A DNA stretch of 64,000 bases, taken from positions 310,001-374,000 of the forward strand of contig DATNBU010000008.1 in NCBI GenBank assembly GCA_035571835.1. The letters run 5' to 3'. Below are positions 41,171-50,155 of this stretch, piece after piece. Positions within the stretch are counted from its first letter, which is position 1; the number at the start of each line of letters is the position of its first letter. A program made the position numbers and the translations under genes. This DNA comes from Candidatus Limnocylindrales bacterium. GTDB lineage: Bacteria; Desulfobacterota; Binatia; UBA1149; CAITLU01. The notes below the pieces were generated by a model. It was not told the DNA's origin. It ran no database searches and saw only the letters and a program-made list of their open reading frames with translations.

Positions 41171-42554
41171 AGCGTACCTCACCTGTCTCAGAAGTTTTCC
41201 GGGCCAGGCCCGCGAACAGCACGCGACGAGCAATCGCCGGCCGCAGCAGCGAGATCGGCGGCTGCATCAGGTGCATCACTTCGAGGAATGCGCGCGACAC
41301 GACCGGATCGGTTCGGCTGAGCTCGTAGACTCTGGCCGTGTACGCATTGGCGAGGCCGAGCCACCATGCACGTTTTCCTTCGGCTTGAGGAAAGCGCAGG
41401 TCCTCGCTCGTCGTCTGCATCCAGACGCCATCGAGAATGCGACCGAAGCGCGAGTGGAAGCGCCGGCCGATCGTGTCCAGGCGGGATTCCTTGCGACCGT
41501 CGCCGCCGGTCTCTTTCAGGATGTCGCCGAGCGTTGCGGCGCCGAGAGCGGCCGAAGTCATGCCCTGACCATAGATCGGGTTGAAGCTGCAGAATGCGTC
41601 GCCGAGCACGACCAGGCCGGCCGGCATCGAGCCGAGCCGCTCGTAGTGACGGCGAAGATTGTAGGGGAAGCGATGCACGGCGATCGGCGAGCACGGCTCC
41701 GCATTGCGGATGGCTTCGTAAACGTCGGGCTCCGGGAGACTGCGTGCGAAGTCGAGGAACCCCTGTTCGTCGCCGGGTGGATAGTCGCGAAACCAGCCGA
41801 CTTCGGTGACCATCCACAGGTCGTTCTCCACCGGCACGATCACGGCAAGGCGCGTGCCGGGAGCCTGGTGGTAGATGAACAGCGCTTTCCACGATCGACC
41901 TGTGCCGGCCGGCGGCCGGTACAGGCGGCTCGCGTAGCCCACGTCCACGCCGACGCGCGATTCGCGAGGAGAACAGAACCCGAGCGACTCGAGCCAGTGC
42001 GGCGTACGCGATCCGCGACCGCTCGCGTCGACGACCAGATCGGCCGCGAGCGTGCGCTCGTCACCGTCAGCATCGCGGATACGAAGGCCCGCGATCTTTG
42101 TGCCTTCGGCATCGAGCACCAGCCCGAGCGCGTCGCAGCCGTCGGCAATCTCAACCCCGCTAGTCGCGGCGACGCGGGCACGGACCTTCCACTCGAGATA
42201 CGGCCGGCTCTGGCAGTGGAACTGCATCCCGCTGCGAAAGCGCACCTTCCATCCGCCGTAGTGATGCCAGCGGGTGTCGCCGGCCATGTCGATCGAGTGG
42301 GCACCGCCCTGGACCAGCTCGTCGAGCAGTCCCGGAAACAGGCCGTCCAGGACGACCTCGCCGCGCTTGAGCAGAACATGGACGTGGCGGATCTGCGGGA
42401 CGCCTTTGCGCGTCAGCGGTCCGTCGGGGAAACGGTCGCGTTCCACCAACGTGACGCGACGGTAGTGATCGGAGAGCACTCGCGCGGCGACCAGGCCGGC
42501 CATGCTGCCGCCGAGCACGACGGCGTGTTCTCCGAGTATTCGGTGGGCTGCCAT
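41151..42554 (-). CDS. FAD-dependent oxidoreductase (aromatic-hydroxylase/halogenase-like)
   Basis: The 467-residue flavoprotein opens with a dinucleotide-binding fold VVLGGSMAGLVAARVLSD and acidic LVERDRF, then LVVDASGRGSRTPHWLE and the second FAD motif GLVVLGDAFCSFNPIYGQGMT. This is the group A monooxygenase/epoxidase/halogenase architecture; the tryptophan halogenase motif WxWxIP is not seen, so hydroxylation or epoxidation is likelier. It follows the NarL-like regulator by 123 bp and overlaps the amidohydrolase gene. Substrate is unknown. Confidence 0.87.
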   Translation of the reverse strand: MAAHRILGEHAVVLGGSMAGLVAARVLSDHYRRVTLVERDRFPDGPLTRKGVPQIRHVHVLLKRGEVVLDGLFPGLLDELVQGGAHSIDMAGDTRWHHYGGWKVRFRSGMQFHCQSRPYLEWKVRARVAATSGVEIADGCDALGLVLDAEGTKIAGLRIRDADGDERTLAADLVVDASGRGSRTPHWLESLGFCSPRESRVGVDVGYASRLYRPPAGTGRSWKALFIYHQAPGTRLAVIVPVENDLWMVTEVGWFRDYPPGDEQGFLDFARSLPEPDVYEAIRNAEPCSPIAVHRFPYNLRRHYERLGSMPAGLVVLGDAFCSFNPIYGQGMTSAALGAATLGDILKETGGDGRKESRLDTIGRRFHSRFGRILDGVWMQTTSEDLRFPQAEGKRAWWLGLANAYTARVYELSRTDPVVSRAFLEVMHLMQPPISLLRPAIARRVLFAGLARKTSETGEVRYVDLAQ

Positions 42555-42677
42555 CGAAGGCGCCCACCATCAGGCAAGAGCGGCCAGCCGACAATCCCTG
42601 ATCCGGGGGAAGCACGCCAATCTTTCGAGGAGTCGGCTGTGTTTCCTTGCGAGGTGCGGCGATGCTGCGCGAGGACG

Positions 42678-43325
42678 TTACTCGATGAGATTCTGGCGAA
42701 GTGCGATCGCAACCGCCTGCGCGCGGTCGGACGCCCCGAGCTTCTCGTAAATGCGGCGAAGGTGAGTCTTGATCGTTTCCTCGGAGATCGACAGCAGGCG
42801 TGCGATGTCGCGATTGCCGTGACCCTCGGCGAGCAGCTCGACGATCTCGATCTCACGAAGCGTGAGATTGGTGCGGTCCGATTCGACTTTTGCGTCGGCG
42901 GCGAGACGCAGCAAGAGCGGCTTGGTCACTTCGGCCTGGAGAAACCCGCTGCCCTGGTGGACGGCGCGGATCGCGCGCACGAGCTCGTCCTTCGTCGCGC
43001 TTTTGAGGATGTAGCCGCTGGCTCCGGTGTTCATCGCCTCGTAGACGTACGCGGGATTCTTGTACATCGTGAACACGACAACGCCCGTGCGCGGTGCCTC
43101 TGCGCGGATACGCCGAATGGCCGAGAGCCCGCTGCCGCCGGGCATCTTGATGTCCACGAGCGCGACGTCCGGGTCCGTGCGGACGATTTCCGGCAGGCCG
43201 CCGGCGGCGTCGCCGGCTTCGCCTGCCACTTCGATGTCGTGTTCGGCTTCGAGCATCACGCGCACAGCCTGACGAAGCACCGTGTGGTCGTCGAGAAGGA
43301 AGACGCGAATCGCTGAGGCGGTCAC
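42678..43325 (-). CDS. NarL/LuxR-type response regulator
   Basis: The 215-residue protein has a receiver domain with Asp12-Asp13, phospho-site Asp58 (VDIKMPG), Thr86 and Lys108, then a LuxR-type helix-turn-helix (LTLREIEIVELLAEGHGNRDIARLLSISEETIKTHLRRIYEKL, in full at about 150-195). It is encoded nine bases after its kinase, so both are one transcript. Its position at the head of the FAD oxygenase, amidohydrolase, SDR and LEH genes suggests that it controls them. Confidence 0.94.
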   Translation of the reverse strand: MTASAIRVFLLDDHTVLRQAVRVMLEAEHDIEVAGEAGDAAGGLPEIVRTDPDVALVDIKMPGGSGLSAIRRIRAEAPRTGVVVFTMYKNPAYVYEAMNTGASGYILKSATKDELVRAIRAVHQGSGFLQAEVTKPLLLRLAADAKVESDRTNLTLREIEIVELLAEGHGNRDIARLLSISEETIKTHLRRIYEKLGASDRAQAVAIALRQNLIE

Positions 43326-43334
43326 GCAGATTCT

Positions 43335-44531
43335 TTAATCCATCGGAATGACGATTCGAAGCTCGGTACCGGCGCCGGGGCGGCTGCGCAGCGCAAGGCG
43401 TCCGCCGAGGGCTTCGGCCCGTTCGCGCATCGTCGCGAGACCGAAGTGCCCGCGCACCGGTATCGACGGATCGAATCCTTTTCCGTCGTCCCGGATCGTC
43501 AGCTCGACCATGGCATCGCCGGTGCGTGCGAGGTCGATCCACACATGATCCGCGCCGGCATGCTTGCGAACGTTCAGCATCGCTTCCTGCAGTATGCGAA
43601 ACAGCGCCGCCCCGGCATTCGAGCCGATCGCGAGACCGTCGTCTGCGATGAAAAGAGTGATGCGCGTGCTGCCCTGCGCGGCCGCGACGTATTCCCTCAG
43701 CGCTTCCACGAATCCGAAATCGTCGAGAATCGACGGGCGAAGCTCGGTCATGACGGCCCGGACCTCGTCCGAGAGACCGCGGATGCCTTCTCCCAGCTCG
43801 TCGAGGGCGGCTCCTGCGAAAGGATCGCTTTTGCCAAGGCGCTCGCGCCATCGTTCGATCACGTACTGGAAATGGAAGAAGCGCTGGCCCATGCGGTCGT
43901 GGATTTCTCCGGCGATGCGCCGTCTCTCGTCTTCCTCGGCGCGCAGCAGTCGCCACACGAGCTGATGCCTCGCCGCACCCTCACGGACCGCACGCCGGTA
44001 TTGGGTCTTCGCGTCGCGCGAGAGACGCCCGGCGATGGCCGCGATCACCGTCAGATAGAAGATGCCGAGCGCGAGCTCGCGCAACGACGACCCGGCAGAA
44101 TCCGTTCTCGTCGACAGGGCGAACAGCCCGCACGAGAACGCGCTGTCGAGCAGCAGGGCGGCGAATGTTTCGCGGGCGTCGAACCGAATCGCTGTGGTCA
44201 GGACGTGCAGGTAAAAGTAGGGGTAGATGTCGCTCGCCAGTCCTCCCGTGACGGCGCACATCGCGAATACTCCCGTCGCGTCTCCGAGCATCGTCGCGAA
44301 GGCCACGCGGCGAATGGATTTCGACCGCACCACGAGCACGTGGGTAACCAGGGTGTAGAAAGCGACGGCGACGTGAACCGATCGCGCGAGGAAAGGGTCG
44401 GGGAGGGCCGCTCCCTGAAGGATCGGCAGCCACGCGAGCATGACCGCCCAGCGAATGTACAGCACCGCCCGCTCGGCGCGGCGCAGTTGTTCGGAGTCGC
44501 GCTCGATCACGCCCTGTGGTCCGACCGGCAC
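43335..44531 (-). CDS. NarX/DesK-type sensor histidine kinase
   Basis: The 398-residue kinase has an N-terminal sensor of about five to six membrane helices (residues 25-170), then a HisKA_3 dimerisation domain with phospho-acceptor His211 (RRRIAGEIHDRMGQ) and a HATPase domain (LQEAMLNVRKHAGADHV, DDGKGFD, HFGLATMRERAEALGG). No extracytoplasmic loop is large, so it may sense a membrane-soluble compound or membrane state. The start is GTG 44531. It is nine bases upstream of its NarL-like regulator. Ligand unknown. Confidence 0.92.
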   Translation of the reverse strand: MPVGPQGVIERDSEQLRRAERAVLYIRWAVMLAWLPILQGAALPDPFLARSVHVAVAFYTLVTHVLVVRSKSIRRVAFATMLGDATGVFAMCAVTGGLASDIYPYFYLHVLTTAIRFDARETFAALLLDSAFSCGLFALSTRTDSAGSSLRELALGIFYLTVIAAIAGRLSRDAKTQYRRAVREGAARHQLVWRLLRAEEDERRRIAGEIHDRMGQRFFHFQYVIERWRERLGKSDPFAGAALDELGEGIRGLSDEVRAVMTELRPSILDDFGFVEALREYVAAAQGSTRITLFIADDGLAIGSNAGAALFRILQEAMLNVRKHAGADHVWIDLARTGDAMVELTIRDDGKGFDPSIPVRGHFGLATMRERAEALGGRLALRSRPGAGTELRIVIPMD

Positions 44532-44828
44532 GCCGCAGATGTCGGCAGCGGTGCAATCGGCCCCACGAGCTCGCAGAAGAAAACCCGCTCCCGCGACATT
44601 GACGGACCATATCGATCGGAATGGGGCCAGGCAATGAGCCGGAGTCGATCAGAGCGAAGAGTGCGAGCTCGGCTGCAGCGCTGTCTTCGACGGCCATCTC
44701 CAGGTCGAGAATGCAGTGACAACGATACGGCCGCAGCACGTTCAGGCCCGCGAACAGGTTGCCCGAGCGACATCTTTTCGTGGTATTTTCGGCAGACATC
44801 CGTGCATCGGTCGTGCTATGGGAGCCAC

Positions 44829-45026
44829 GTGAAAAGGTTCATTCCGACGGCTACTTCATTGGTCCTCGCCTTCGCATCCCCGCCGATAGCCGCCGCCGCA
44901 ACCGCCGCCCGACCGCGTCGTCCTGGTTTGGGCCGCTCCGTGATCGGCAATGCGCTGGATTCGGGAGCACTCGGCCTCTCGCTGAAGCGCGGCAGCTACG
45001 ATATCGAAGAGGGGCGTCCCTTATGA
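44829..45026 (+). pseudogene. Truncated and rearranged paralogue of the phosphatase-like gene at 46408
   Basis: The remnant has GGGAG, a GTG start, and a signal-peptide-like stretch. GACCGCGTCGTCCTGGTTT (44911-44929) matches the intact gene at 46482-46500, but out of frame: the remnant's reading frame gives RPRRPG instead of DRVVLV, which an inserted C before it would explain. It then jumps about 366 bases to a 73-base stretch (44931-45003) matching 46867-46939 with five differences, all synonymous. The rest of the catalytic domain is missing. The residual 65-codon frame ends in ATGA overlapping the next gene, so it may still serve as a leader peptide. A functional product is unlikely. Confidence 0.82.
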
Positions 45027-46333
45027 TTCGAGAGGGCTTCGGAATACTTGTTTTTTGCGGAAGCGCTCTCGGCTTTGTCCCATGGGCGGAGGCAGCCGGG
45101 AGAATTGTGCACTCTGCGGACGAGGTTTGTCCGGCCGCCTCCGATCCCTGTGTCGTCAGCTCTCTTATCGTCGTACCGGACGAGACCGTGCTCGACTTTG
45201 GAACGCGTACGCTGACCATCACGGGCAAGGGTCAGTTCCGCCTTGCCGGTTGGAACATCCAGGTTCTCTGCGGCTCGCTGGTGGCCAGTACAGGAGACGC
45301 CTTCGCCATCAGGCAACGGCGCGGTGAGAGCCCGCAGGGTTACGCCACACTCAAAGCACGCCGCCGTTGCTCTGGCGACGCATTCCCCTGCCTGCAGGAC
45401 TCCGACTGCACCGCTGGCACCTGCTCGGTCGGCGACGGCAGTATCGATCTGGACGGAGCCGTGCAGTCGGGCGGCGCTTTGGGTGGCGAGATATCTCTCC
45501 ACGCGGCCGGAGATGTGGTCCTGAGTCGCGACGTCACGTCCCGCCGTCAGCAGTACTTCTACCTTGGAGTTCACTCCTACGGCGGGGCAATGGATGTGAC
45601 CGGCGACGTTCGGCTTACGTCGCTGGACGACGGCGTTTTGTACGAAGCGAGTGGAGACATTCGGATCGACGGGAAGACCGCGCTTCTGGGAAATGGGTAC
45701 AGCTCGAACGACGTTGACGTTTTCTCGTCCAGCGGCAACGTCGACGTACGGAACGATATCGACGTCTCGGCGCACGGACTCAATGGTGAAGGTGGGACGG
45801 TCTATCTCACGGCTCACGGTGACATTTCCATCGAAGGCGGAACGGCGGAAGATCCGCTCACCATAGCCGCGAACGGCGCCAGGCGTGCATATCCGGCTTA
45901 CGGAGACGGCGGGCGACTTCACGTGCAATCGGACGATGGCGACATTGTCATCGGACCGCATGCGGAATTTCTGGCACGTGCAGCTACGCCGGACGCATAT
46001 GCCGGGTATATCCAGGCAACCGCTTCGCTTGGTGATATCTCGTTCGCGGGCACAGTACGGGTCGAGGGCGGGAAGTCCTCTTCGTCAGCGTTCGAGGGCT
46101 GTCATGTCACGCTCGCTTCGGGCTCGAGCATCTCGTTGACCCACGAGCTCGGACGCTTTGTGGGAAAAGCACACGAAAGTCTGCTGGTGGAGACGGGCGC
46201 CGCGCTCGTCAACTCCGCGGGTACCAACGAATTTAAATACCGTGCCGGAACGCCGGCACCGGTGGTGAACGGTACGGTCACACCCACGGCAACGCTCACG
46301 GAAGACGGGACGCTCTCCAGCTGCGGGCCGTGA
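45023..46333 (+). CDS. Secreted beta-helix protein of unknown function
   Basis: The 436-residue protein has a signal peptide (GILVFCGSALGFVPWAEA) and then repeated short strands with turns typical of a parallel beta-helix (GALGGEISLHAAGDVVL, SGDIRIDGKTALLG, GNVDVRNDIDVSAHG, GDIVIGPHAEFLARA). A Cys cluster (about 113-134) includes the CxxDSDCxxGxCSVGDGSIDLDG segment seen in deltaproteobacterial surface proteins. The start ATG 45023 has GAGGGG upstream and overlaps the stop of the pseudogene. No catalytic motif was found. It is followed after 74 bp by the phosphatase-like gene. It probably sits on the cell surface. Confidence 0.7.
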   Translation: MIREGFGILVFCGSALGFVPWAEAAGRIVHSADEVCPAASDPCVVSSLIVVPDETVLDFGTRTLTITGKGQFRLAGWNIQVLCGSLVASTGDAFAIRQRRGESPQGYATLKARRRCSGDAFPCLQDSDCTAGTCSVGDGSIDLDGAVQSGGALGGEISLHAAGDVVLSRDVTSRRQQYFYLGVHSYGGAMDVTGDVRLTSLDDGVLYEASGDIRIDGKTALLGNGYSSNDVDVFSSSGNVDVRNDIDVSAHGLNGEGGTVYLTAHGDISIEGGTAEDPLTIAANGARRAYPAYGDGGRLHVQSDDGDIVIGPHAEFLARAATPDAYAGYIQATASLGDISFAGTVRVEGGKSSSSAFEGCHVTLASGSSISLTHELGRFVGKAHESLLVETGAALVNSAGTNEFKYRAGTPAPVVNGTVTPTATLTEDGTLSSCGP

Positions 46334-46407
46334 GCGCCAGCGTATTTCCGCTTCCCTTCACGGCGTTTTCTAGAGACTTCCATGACTCGAAATGGTAGAG
46401 GGGCGCC

Positions 46408-47385
46408 GTGAGCACGGTTATTCGAGCGATGGCCCGCGTGACCCTGGTGTTCTGCCTGATGGCAAACTCGGCAGACGCGGCCGACCGCGTCGTCCTGGTT
46501 TCCTGGGACGGCGTGCGCCGGGACGTCCTCCATGAACTGATCGAATGGCAGCCGTTCGATGCGGCGGTGCCCGAGCCGTGCCCGAGCGCCAATCGTCAGC
46601 CCGAGCGGCCGGTGCGATGCGGACAGTGGCTCACGTGCATGCCGAACCTCTGCCGGTTCCAGATCGTCGACAGCAGCGACGTCGAAGGAAAGCCGCTGAC
46701 CAAGCCGCAGCACGCGCAGATGCTGACCGGTTACGGGCCCCGGGAAACCGGAGACATCACGAACGCCGGAACGGTCGCGGTTCCTGCCGGGATGACGATC
46801 TACGAACGGCTGGCGGAGGCGCGTCCCGAGGTCGTGACGGTCCATCTCGGCGGCCTCAAGTACATCGGCCGCTCGGTGATCGGCAATGCGCTCGATTCGG
46901 GTGCGCTCGGCCTGTCGCTGAAGCGCGGCAGCTACGATCACCCGCGCTTCACCGGCGCCAATACGACAGAACGCGTTCCGCAAGGGCTCGAGTTCATCAA
47001 CAACTCGACGTCATTCTTCTATTTCATCCACTACAAGACCGCCGATGTCGTCGCACATAATGCGAGTGATCGATCGGACTCCTACCGGGAAGCAATCATC
47101 GCGAACGATACGCAGCTCGGACGACTGCTGGATCTCTTCGACGATTTTGGAGTGCTCGACGGCACCAAGGTCTTCGTGACGACGGACCACGGATTCGACG
47201 GCAACTCGCACGTGAACCTGCAGAACATCACGGTTGCGCAGACGTGGCTCGCGTCGCGCGACTTCGATCTGATGGACGGTCCGGCGACGCTGCTGGACGT
47301 CACGCCGACCGTTCTCGACGCGTTTGGAATCGATGCGGCACAGTTTACGCCTGCGTATCGCGGACATTCCCGCCTGCGTCACTGA
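46408..47385 (+). CDS. Alkaline-phosphatase-superfamily enzyme (sulfatase/phosphodiesterase-like), secreted
   Basis: The 325-residue protein has a signal peptide (VTLVFCLMANSADA) and the metal sites of the alkaline phosphatase fold: Asp34 (SWDGVRRD), probable nucleophile Thr98 (PLTKPQHAQMLTGYG), Asp213 and His217 (YKTADVVAHN), and Asp260-His261 (FVTTDHGFDG) with His268. It hydrolyses a phosphate, phosphonate or sulfate ester in the periplasm or outside; the class is not resolved. GTG 46408 has AGAGGGG upstream; ATG 46429 is an alternative. The region GRSVIGNALDSGALGL (154-169) is duplicated in the upstream pseudogene. Confidence 0.8.
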   Translation: MSTVIRAMARVTLVFCLMANSADAADRVVLVSWDGVRRDVLHELIEWQPFDAAVPEPCPSANRQPERPVRCGQWLTCMPNLCRFQIVDSSDVEGKPLTKPQHAQMLTGYGPRETGDITNAGTVAVPAGMTIYERLAEARPEVVTVHLGGLKYIGRSVIGNALDSGALGLSLKRGSYDHPRFTGANTTERVPQGLEFINNSTSFFYFIHYKTADVVAHNASDRSDSYREAIIANDTQLGRLLDLFDDFGVLDGTKVFVTTDHGFDGNSHVNLQNITVAQTWLASRDFDLMDGPATLLDVTPTVLDAFGIDAAQFTPAYRGHSRLRH

Positions 47386-47400
47386 CGCCGCGCGAGAAGA

Positions 47401-48885
47401 TCAGCGGCGGCGCGATCCGCCGAGGATTCCGCCAAGCACGCCGCGCAGGATCTGCCGCCCGATCTGGCTGCCGACGGTTCGCACCGTCTGTTTCGCCATC
47501 GTCTCGACCATGCCCTGGCGGCGACTGGTTCCCCAGATGATGTCGTGAAGCATCCCGCCCTGGCCTTCGGCAGGCCTGGCAGGCGTCGATGGTGCATTTG
47601 CGGTGGTCGCGCCGGCCGTGCGGCGCGACAGGATCTCGTATGCGGACTCGCGGTTCACGCGCGCGTCGTACTTCGCGCCCACCGGGCTGCGGCTGCGCAC
47701 GGCCTTCCGCTCGTCGTCGGTGATGGTGCCGATTCGCGCGCGCGGAGGAGCGATCCTGGCACACTCGACCGGCAGCGGAACGGCATTCTCGCCGAGCGTC
47801 GAGACCAGCGCCTCTCCGACGCCGAGCTCGGAGAGCACCGCAGCGACGTTCAGTTTCGGGTTCGGAACGAACGTTTCGGCCGCGACGCGCACGGCCTTCT
47901 GGTCGCGCGGCGTGAACGCCCGCAGGGCATGCTGGATGCGGTTGCCGAGCTGGCCGAGCACCTTGTCGGGAATGTCGTCAGGATACTGGGAGCAGAAGTA
48001 AACGCCGACGCCCTTCGAGCGAATCAGCCGCACGACCTGCTCGATGCGCTCGAGGAGCGCCGGCGGAGCATCATCGAACAGCAGGTGCGCCTCGTCGAAC
48101 AGAAAGACCAGCTTCGGTTTTTCGAGGTCGCCGGCTTCGGGAAGGTTCTCGAACAGCTCCGACAGCAACCACAACAGCAGCGTCGAGTACAGGCGCGGCT
48201 TCAGCACCAGCTGTTCGGCGGAAAGGATGCTGATGATGCCGCGACCGGTGAGGTCGGTGCGCATGAGGTCGCCGAGCTCGAGCGCAGGCTCGCCGAAGAT
48301 TTCCTCGCCGCCGTCGCGCTCGAGACCCAGCAGCCCGCGCTGGATCGCCGCGATCGATTGCGGGCTCACCAGACCGTACGCGCTCGAGATCTCGGCCCGG
48401 CTCTCGGCGACGAACGAAAGCAGCGCGCGCAGGTCGTCGAGATCGAGCAGCAGAAGACCACGGTCGTCGGCGAGCTTGAAGGCGACGTCGAGGACGCCGG
48501 CCTGCGCAGCGCTCAGCTCGAGCATGCGCGCCAGCAGTGCGGGACCGATCTCGCTGACGGTCGTGCGCACCGGGTGCCCGTTCCTGCCGGCGATATCCCA
48601 GAAAACCACCGGCGATGCCTCGCCCGCATAATTTTCCATGCCGACGTCGGCGGCCCGCTTGCGAATGTTCTCGTCCGCGCCGCCCGGCATCGCGAGTCCG
48701 GCGATATCGCCTTTGACGTCGGCAACGAAGACCGGAACGCCGATTCGCGAGAACCCTTCGGCAACGACGAGCAGCGAGACCGTCTTGCCCGTGCCGGTCG
48801 CGCCGGCGACGAGACCGTGGCGGTTACCGTAGCGCGCGGAAAGGAAGACAGGTTTCTCGCCCTTTCCGAGCAGGATTTCGTTCAC
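47401..48885 (-). CDS. HerA-like ATPase, DUF853 family (YjgR-like)
   Basis: The 494-residue protein is a P-loop ATPase with Walker A GATGTGKT (28-35) and Walker B KLVFLFDEAHLLFDD, plus the arginine-finger region SKGVGVYFCSQYPDDIP. It matches the DUF853/YjgR group of HerA-type ATPases; HerA relatives pump DNA, but the substrate of this branch is not known. The start is GTG 48885, with GGAGG seven bases upstream and a conserved NEILLGKG after it. The C-terminal tail (Arg/Gly-rich, VLGGILGGSRRR) may associate with membranes. It is 16 bases downstream of the OpuAC lipoprotein gene. Confidence 0.87.
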   Translation of the reverse strand: MNEILLGKGEKPVFLSARYGNRHGLVAGATGTGKTVSLLVVAEGFSRIGVPVFVADVKGDIAGLAMPGGADENIRKRAADVGMENYAGEASPVVFWDIAGRNGHPVRTTVSEIGPALLARMLELSAAQAGVLDVAFKLADDRGLLLLDLDDLRALLSFVAESRAEISSAYGLVSPQSIAAIQRGLLGLERDGGEEIFGEPALELGDLMRTDLTGRGIISILSAEQLVLKPRLYSTLLLWLLSELFENLPEAGDLEKPKLVFLFDEAHLLFDDAPPALLERIEQVVRLIRSKGVGVYFCSQYPDDIPDKVLGQLGNRIQHALRAFTPRDQKAVRVAAETFVPNPKLNVAAVLSELGVGEALVSTLGENAVPLPVECARIAPPRARIGTITDDERKAVRSRSPVGAKYDARVNRESAYEILSRRTAGATTANAPSTPARPAEGQGGMLHDIIWGTSRRQGMVETMAKQTVRTVGSQIGRQILRGVLGGILGGSRRR

Positions 48886-48901
48886 GCAATGCCTCCGCGG
48901 G

Positions 48902-49789
48902 TCAGAAGAACGATTGGTCGGCGATGAACTGCCGGACGACGTCGCCCACGGGGACGCCGCCGTTTTCCACCTTCTCATTCATACCGCGCATCTTCGGGGG
49001 ATCGAGCCAATCGACGAGCCCGTCGAGCGAATCCTTGATACCCGGATATCTCTCCAGCGCCGCACGTCGAACGACGGGGACCGCAAAGTTCGCGCCGAAA
49101 GCATGGCGGTCGTCCTCGAGTGCAAGAAGACGGAGCTTCGTCAGCGCAGCGTCCGTCGAGTGACCTTCGACGGCATCGACGCTGTGATCGGCCAGTGCCT
49201 GGTACAGCTTGGTCGCATCCATCGTTTTCACTTCGGGGAACTGGAAGCTGTAGGCGCGCTTTGCGGCCGGGAAGCCATCGGCGCGCGACTGGAACTCCAA
49301 ACTGAAAGCGGCGCGCCATCCGCGCGATGCCGCGGCTGCTTCGCTCATCGTCACGGCGCCGGCGCCGCCGCGCACGATGATGGTGTACGGATCGTCGAGC
49401 CCGATCGGTTCGGTCCACATCAACCCTGCCACCAGGTATTCGGCGCGAAGGCGCGCGAGCAGCGCATCTTTTCCCTGTGCAAGAATGGAAGCGGCATTGG
49501 GCGAGCGGAGGATCGTCGTCAACGCGGTTGCCGTGTATTCCACATAGACGTCGATCTTGCCGGCGCGTATCGCGGCGTCGAGCTCGGCCGTGCCGCCGAG
49601 ATCCGGCCTTCGTTCACAAGGGATTCCCGACCGTTCGAGTTTCTGCGCGACGATCTCCGCCAGCACGCGCGACTCGGTCGTCGACTTGGCGCCGACGACG
49701 ACCGGAGGAATTTTCACCTCGTCGTCGCTCGTGCAGCCCCCGATGCCGATCGCCGCAGCGATCAGCAGACATCCAAGTTTGGTCCCCAT
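48902..49789 (-). CDS. OpuAC/OsmF-type substrate-binding lipoprotein
   Basis: The 295-residue protein has a lipoprotein signal ending at Cys19 (IGIGGC) and a type II periplasmic binding fold like the OpuAC/ProX domain that binds glycine betaine, choline or carnitine: VVVGAKSTTESRVLAEIVAQ, GGTAELDAAIRAGKIDVYVEYT and DAVEGHSTDAAL. Start ATG 49789 has GGGGGAA upstream. The usual ABC permease and ATPase genes are absent from both sides, so it is an orphan binding protein or works with a distant transporter. It is upstream of the HerA-like gene on the same strand. Confidence 0.85.
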   Translation of the reverse strand: MGTKLGCLLIAAAIGIGGCTSDDEVKIPPVVVGAKSTTESRVLAEIVAQKLERSGIPCERRPDLGGTAELDAAIRAGKIDVYVEYTATALTTILRSPNAASILAQGKDALLARLRAEYLVAGLMWTEPIGLDDPYTIIVRGGAGAVTMSEAAAASRGWRAAFSLEFQSRADGFPAAKRAYSFQFPEVKTMDATKLYQALADHSVDAVEGHSTDAALTKLRLLALEDDRHAFGANFAVPVVRRAALERYPGIKDSLDGLVDWLDPPKMRGMNEKVENGGVPVGDVVRQFIADQSFF

Positions 49790-50155
49790 GTGTTCCCCCG
49801 GATCAAAGATTCGGCCGCGGTTAGCATGGTTGGCGAGCAAACACAGCGGCAGCCACGCCCACGGCCGGGCTTCGGTGAAAGTCCCTGCACACGTCGGCCT
49901 TACCCCCATCACGGGCCATCGCAGCCGCGCAGGATACTGACAATGCTGTCAGATTCAGGTGCGGACAGGGCCGCGGGCGTCGACGGGAAATAGAAGAAAA
50001 TCGCATGCTTAGAGCCATTCGAAGGCGCTCCGTCCGGCGCACGGCATTTTTTTGTCCGGGCAATATTGACACCGATGTTGGTAGCCGGCCACAGCATGAA
50101 GAACGCCGATCCGAGCAGCCCGCCCCGAGGCGGGACCAGGGCGGGAGGGACTTAC
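49790..50155. other. 366-bp divergent intergenic region
   Basis: No gene is supported. The region lies between the binding-protein gene and the penicillin acylase gene and must hold both promoters. It contains a 16-bp palindrome (49937-49952), a T7 tract after CGGCA at about 50046, and TTGACA at about 50067. Nothing stronger was seen. Confidence 0.4.
49937..49952. promoter_or_regulatory. 16-bp palindrome CTGACA-N4-TGTCAG, possible operator
   Basis: Six-base arms pair perfectly around ATGC. It lies about 150 bp from the binding-protein start and 204 bp from the acylase start. No regulator can be assigned. Confidence 0.25.

Noticed and set aside
42160-42615. Possible small minus-strand ORF near the start of the FAD oxygenase
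   Set aside because: It is in another frame of the oxygenase gene and is proline/arginine-rich.
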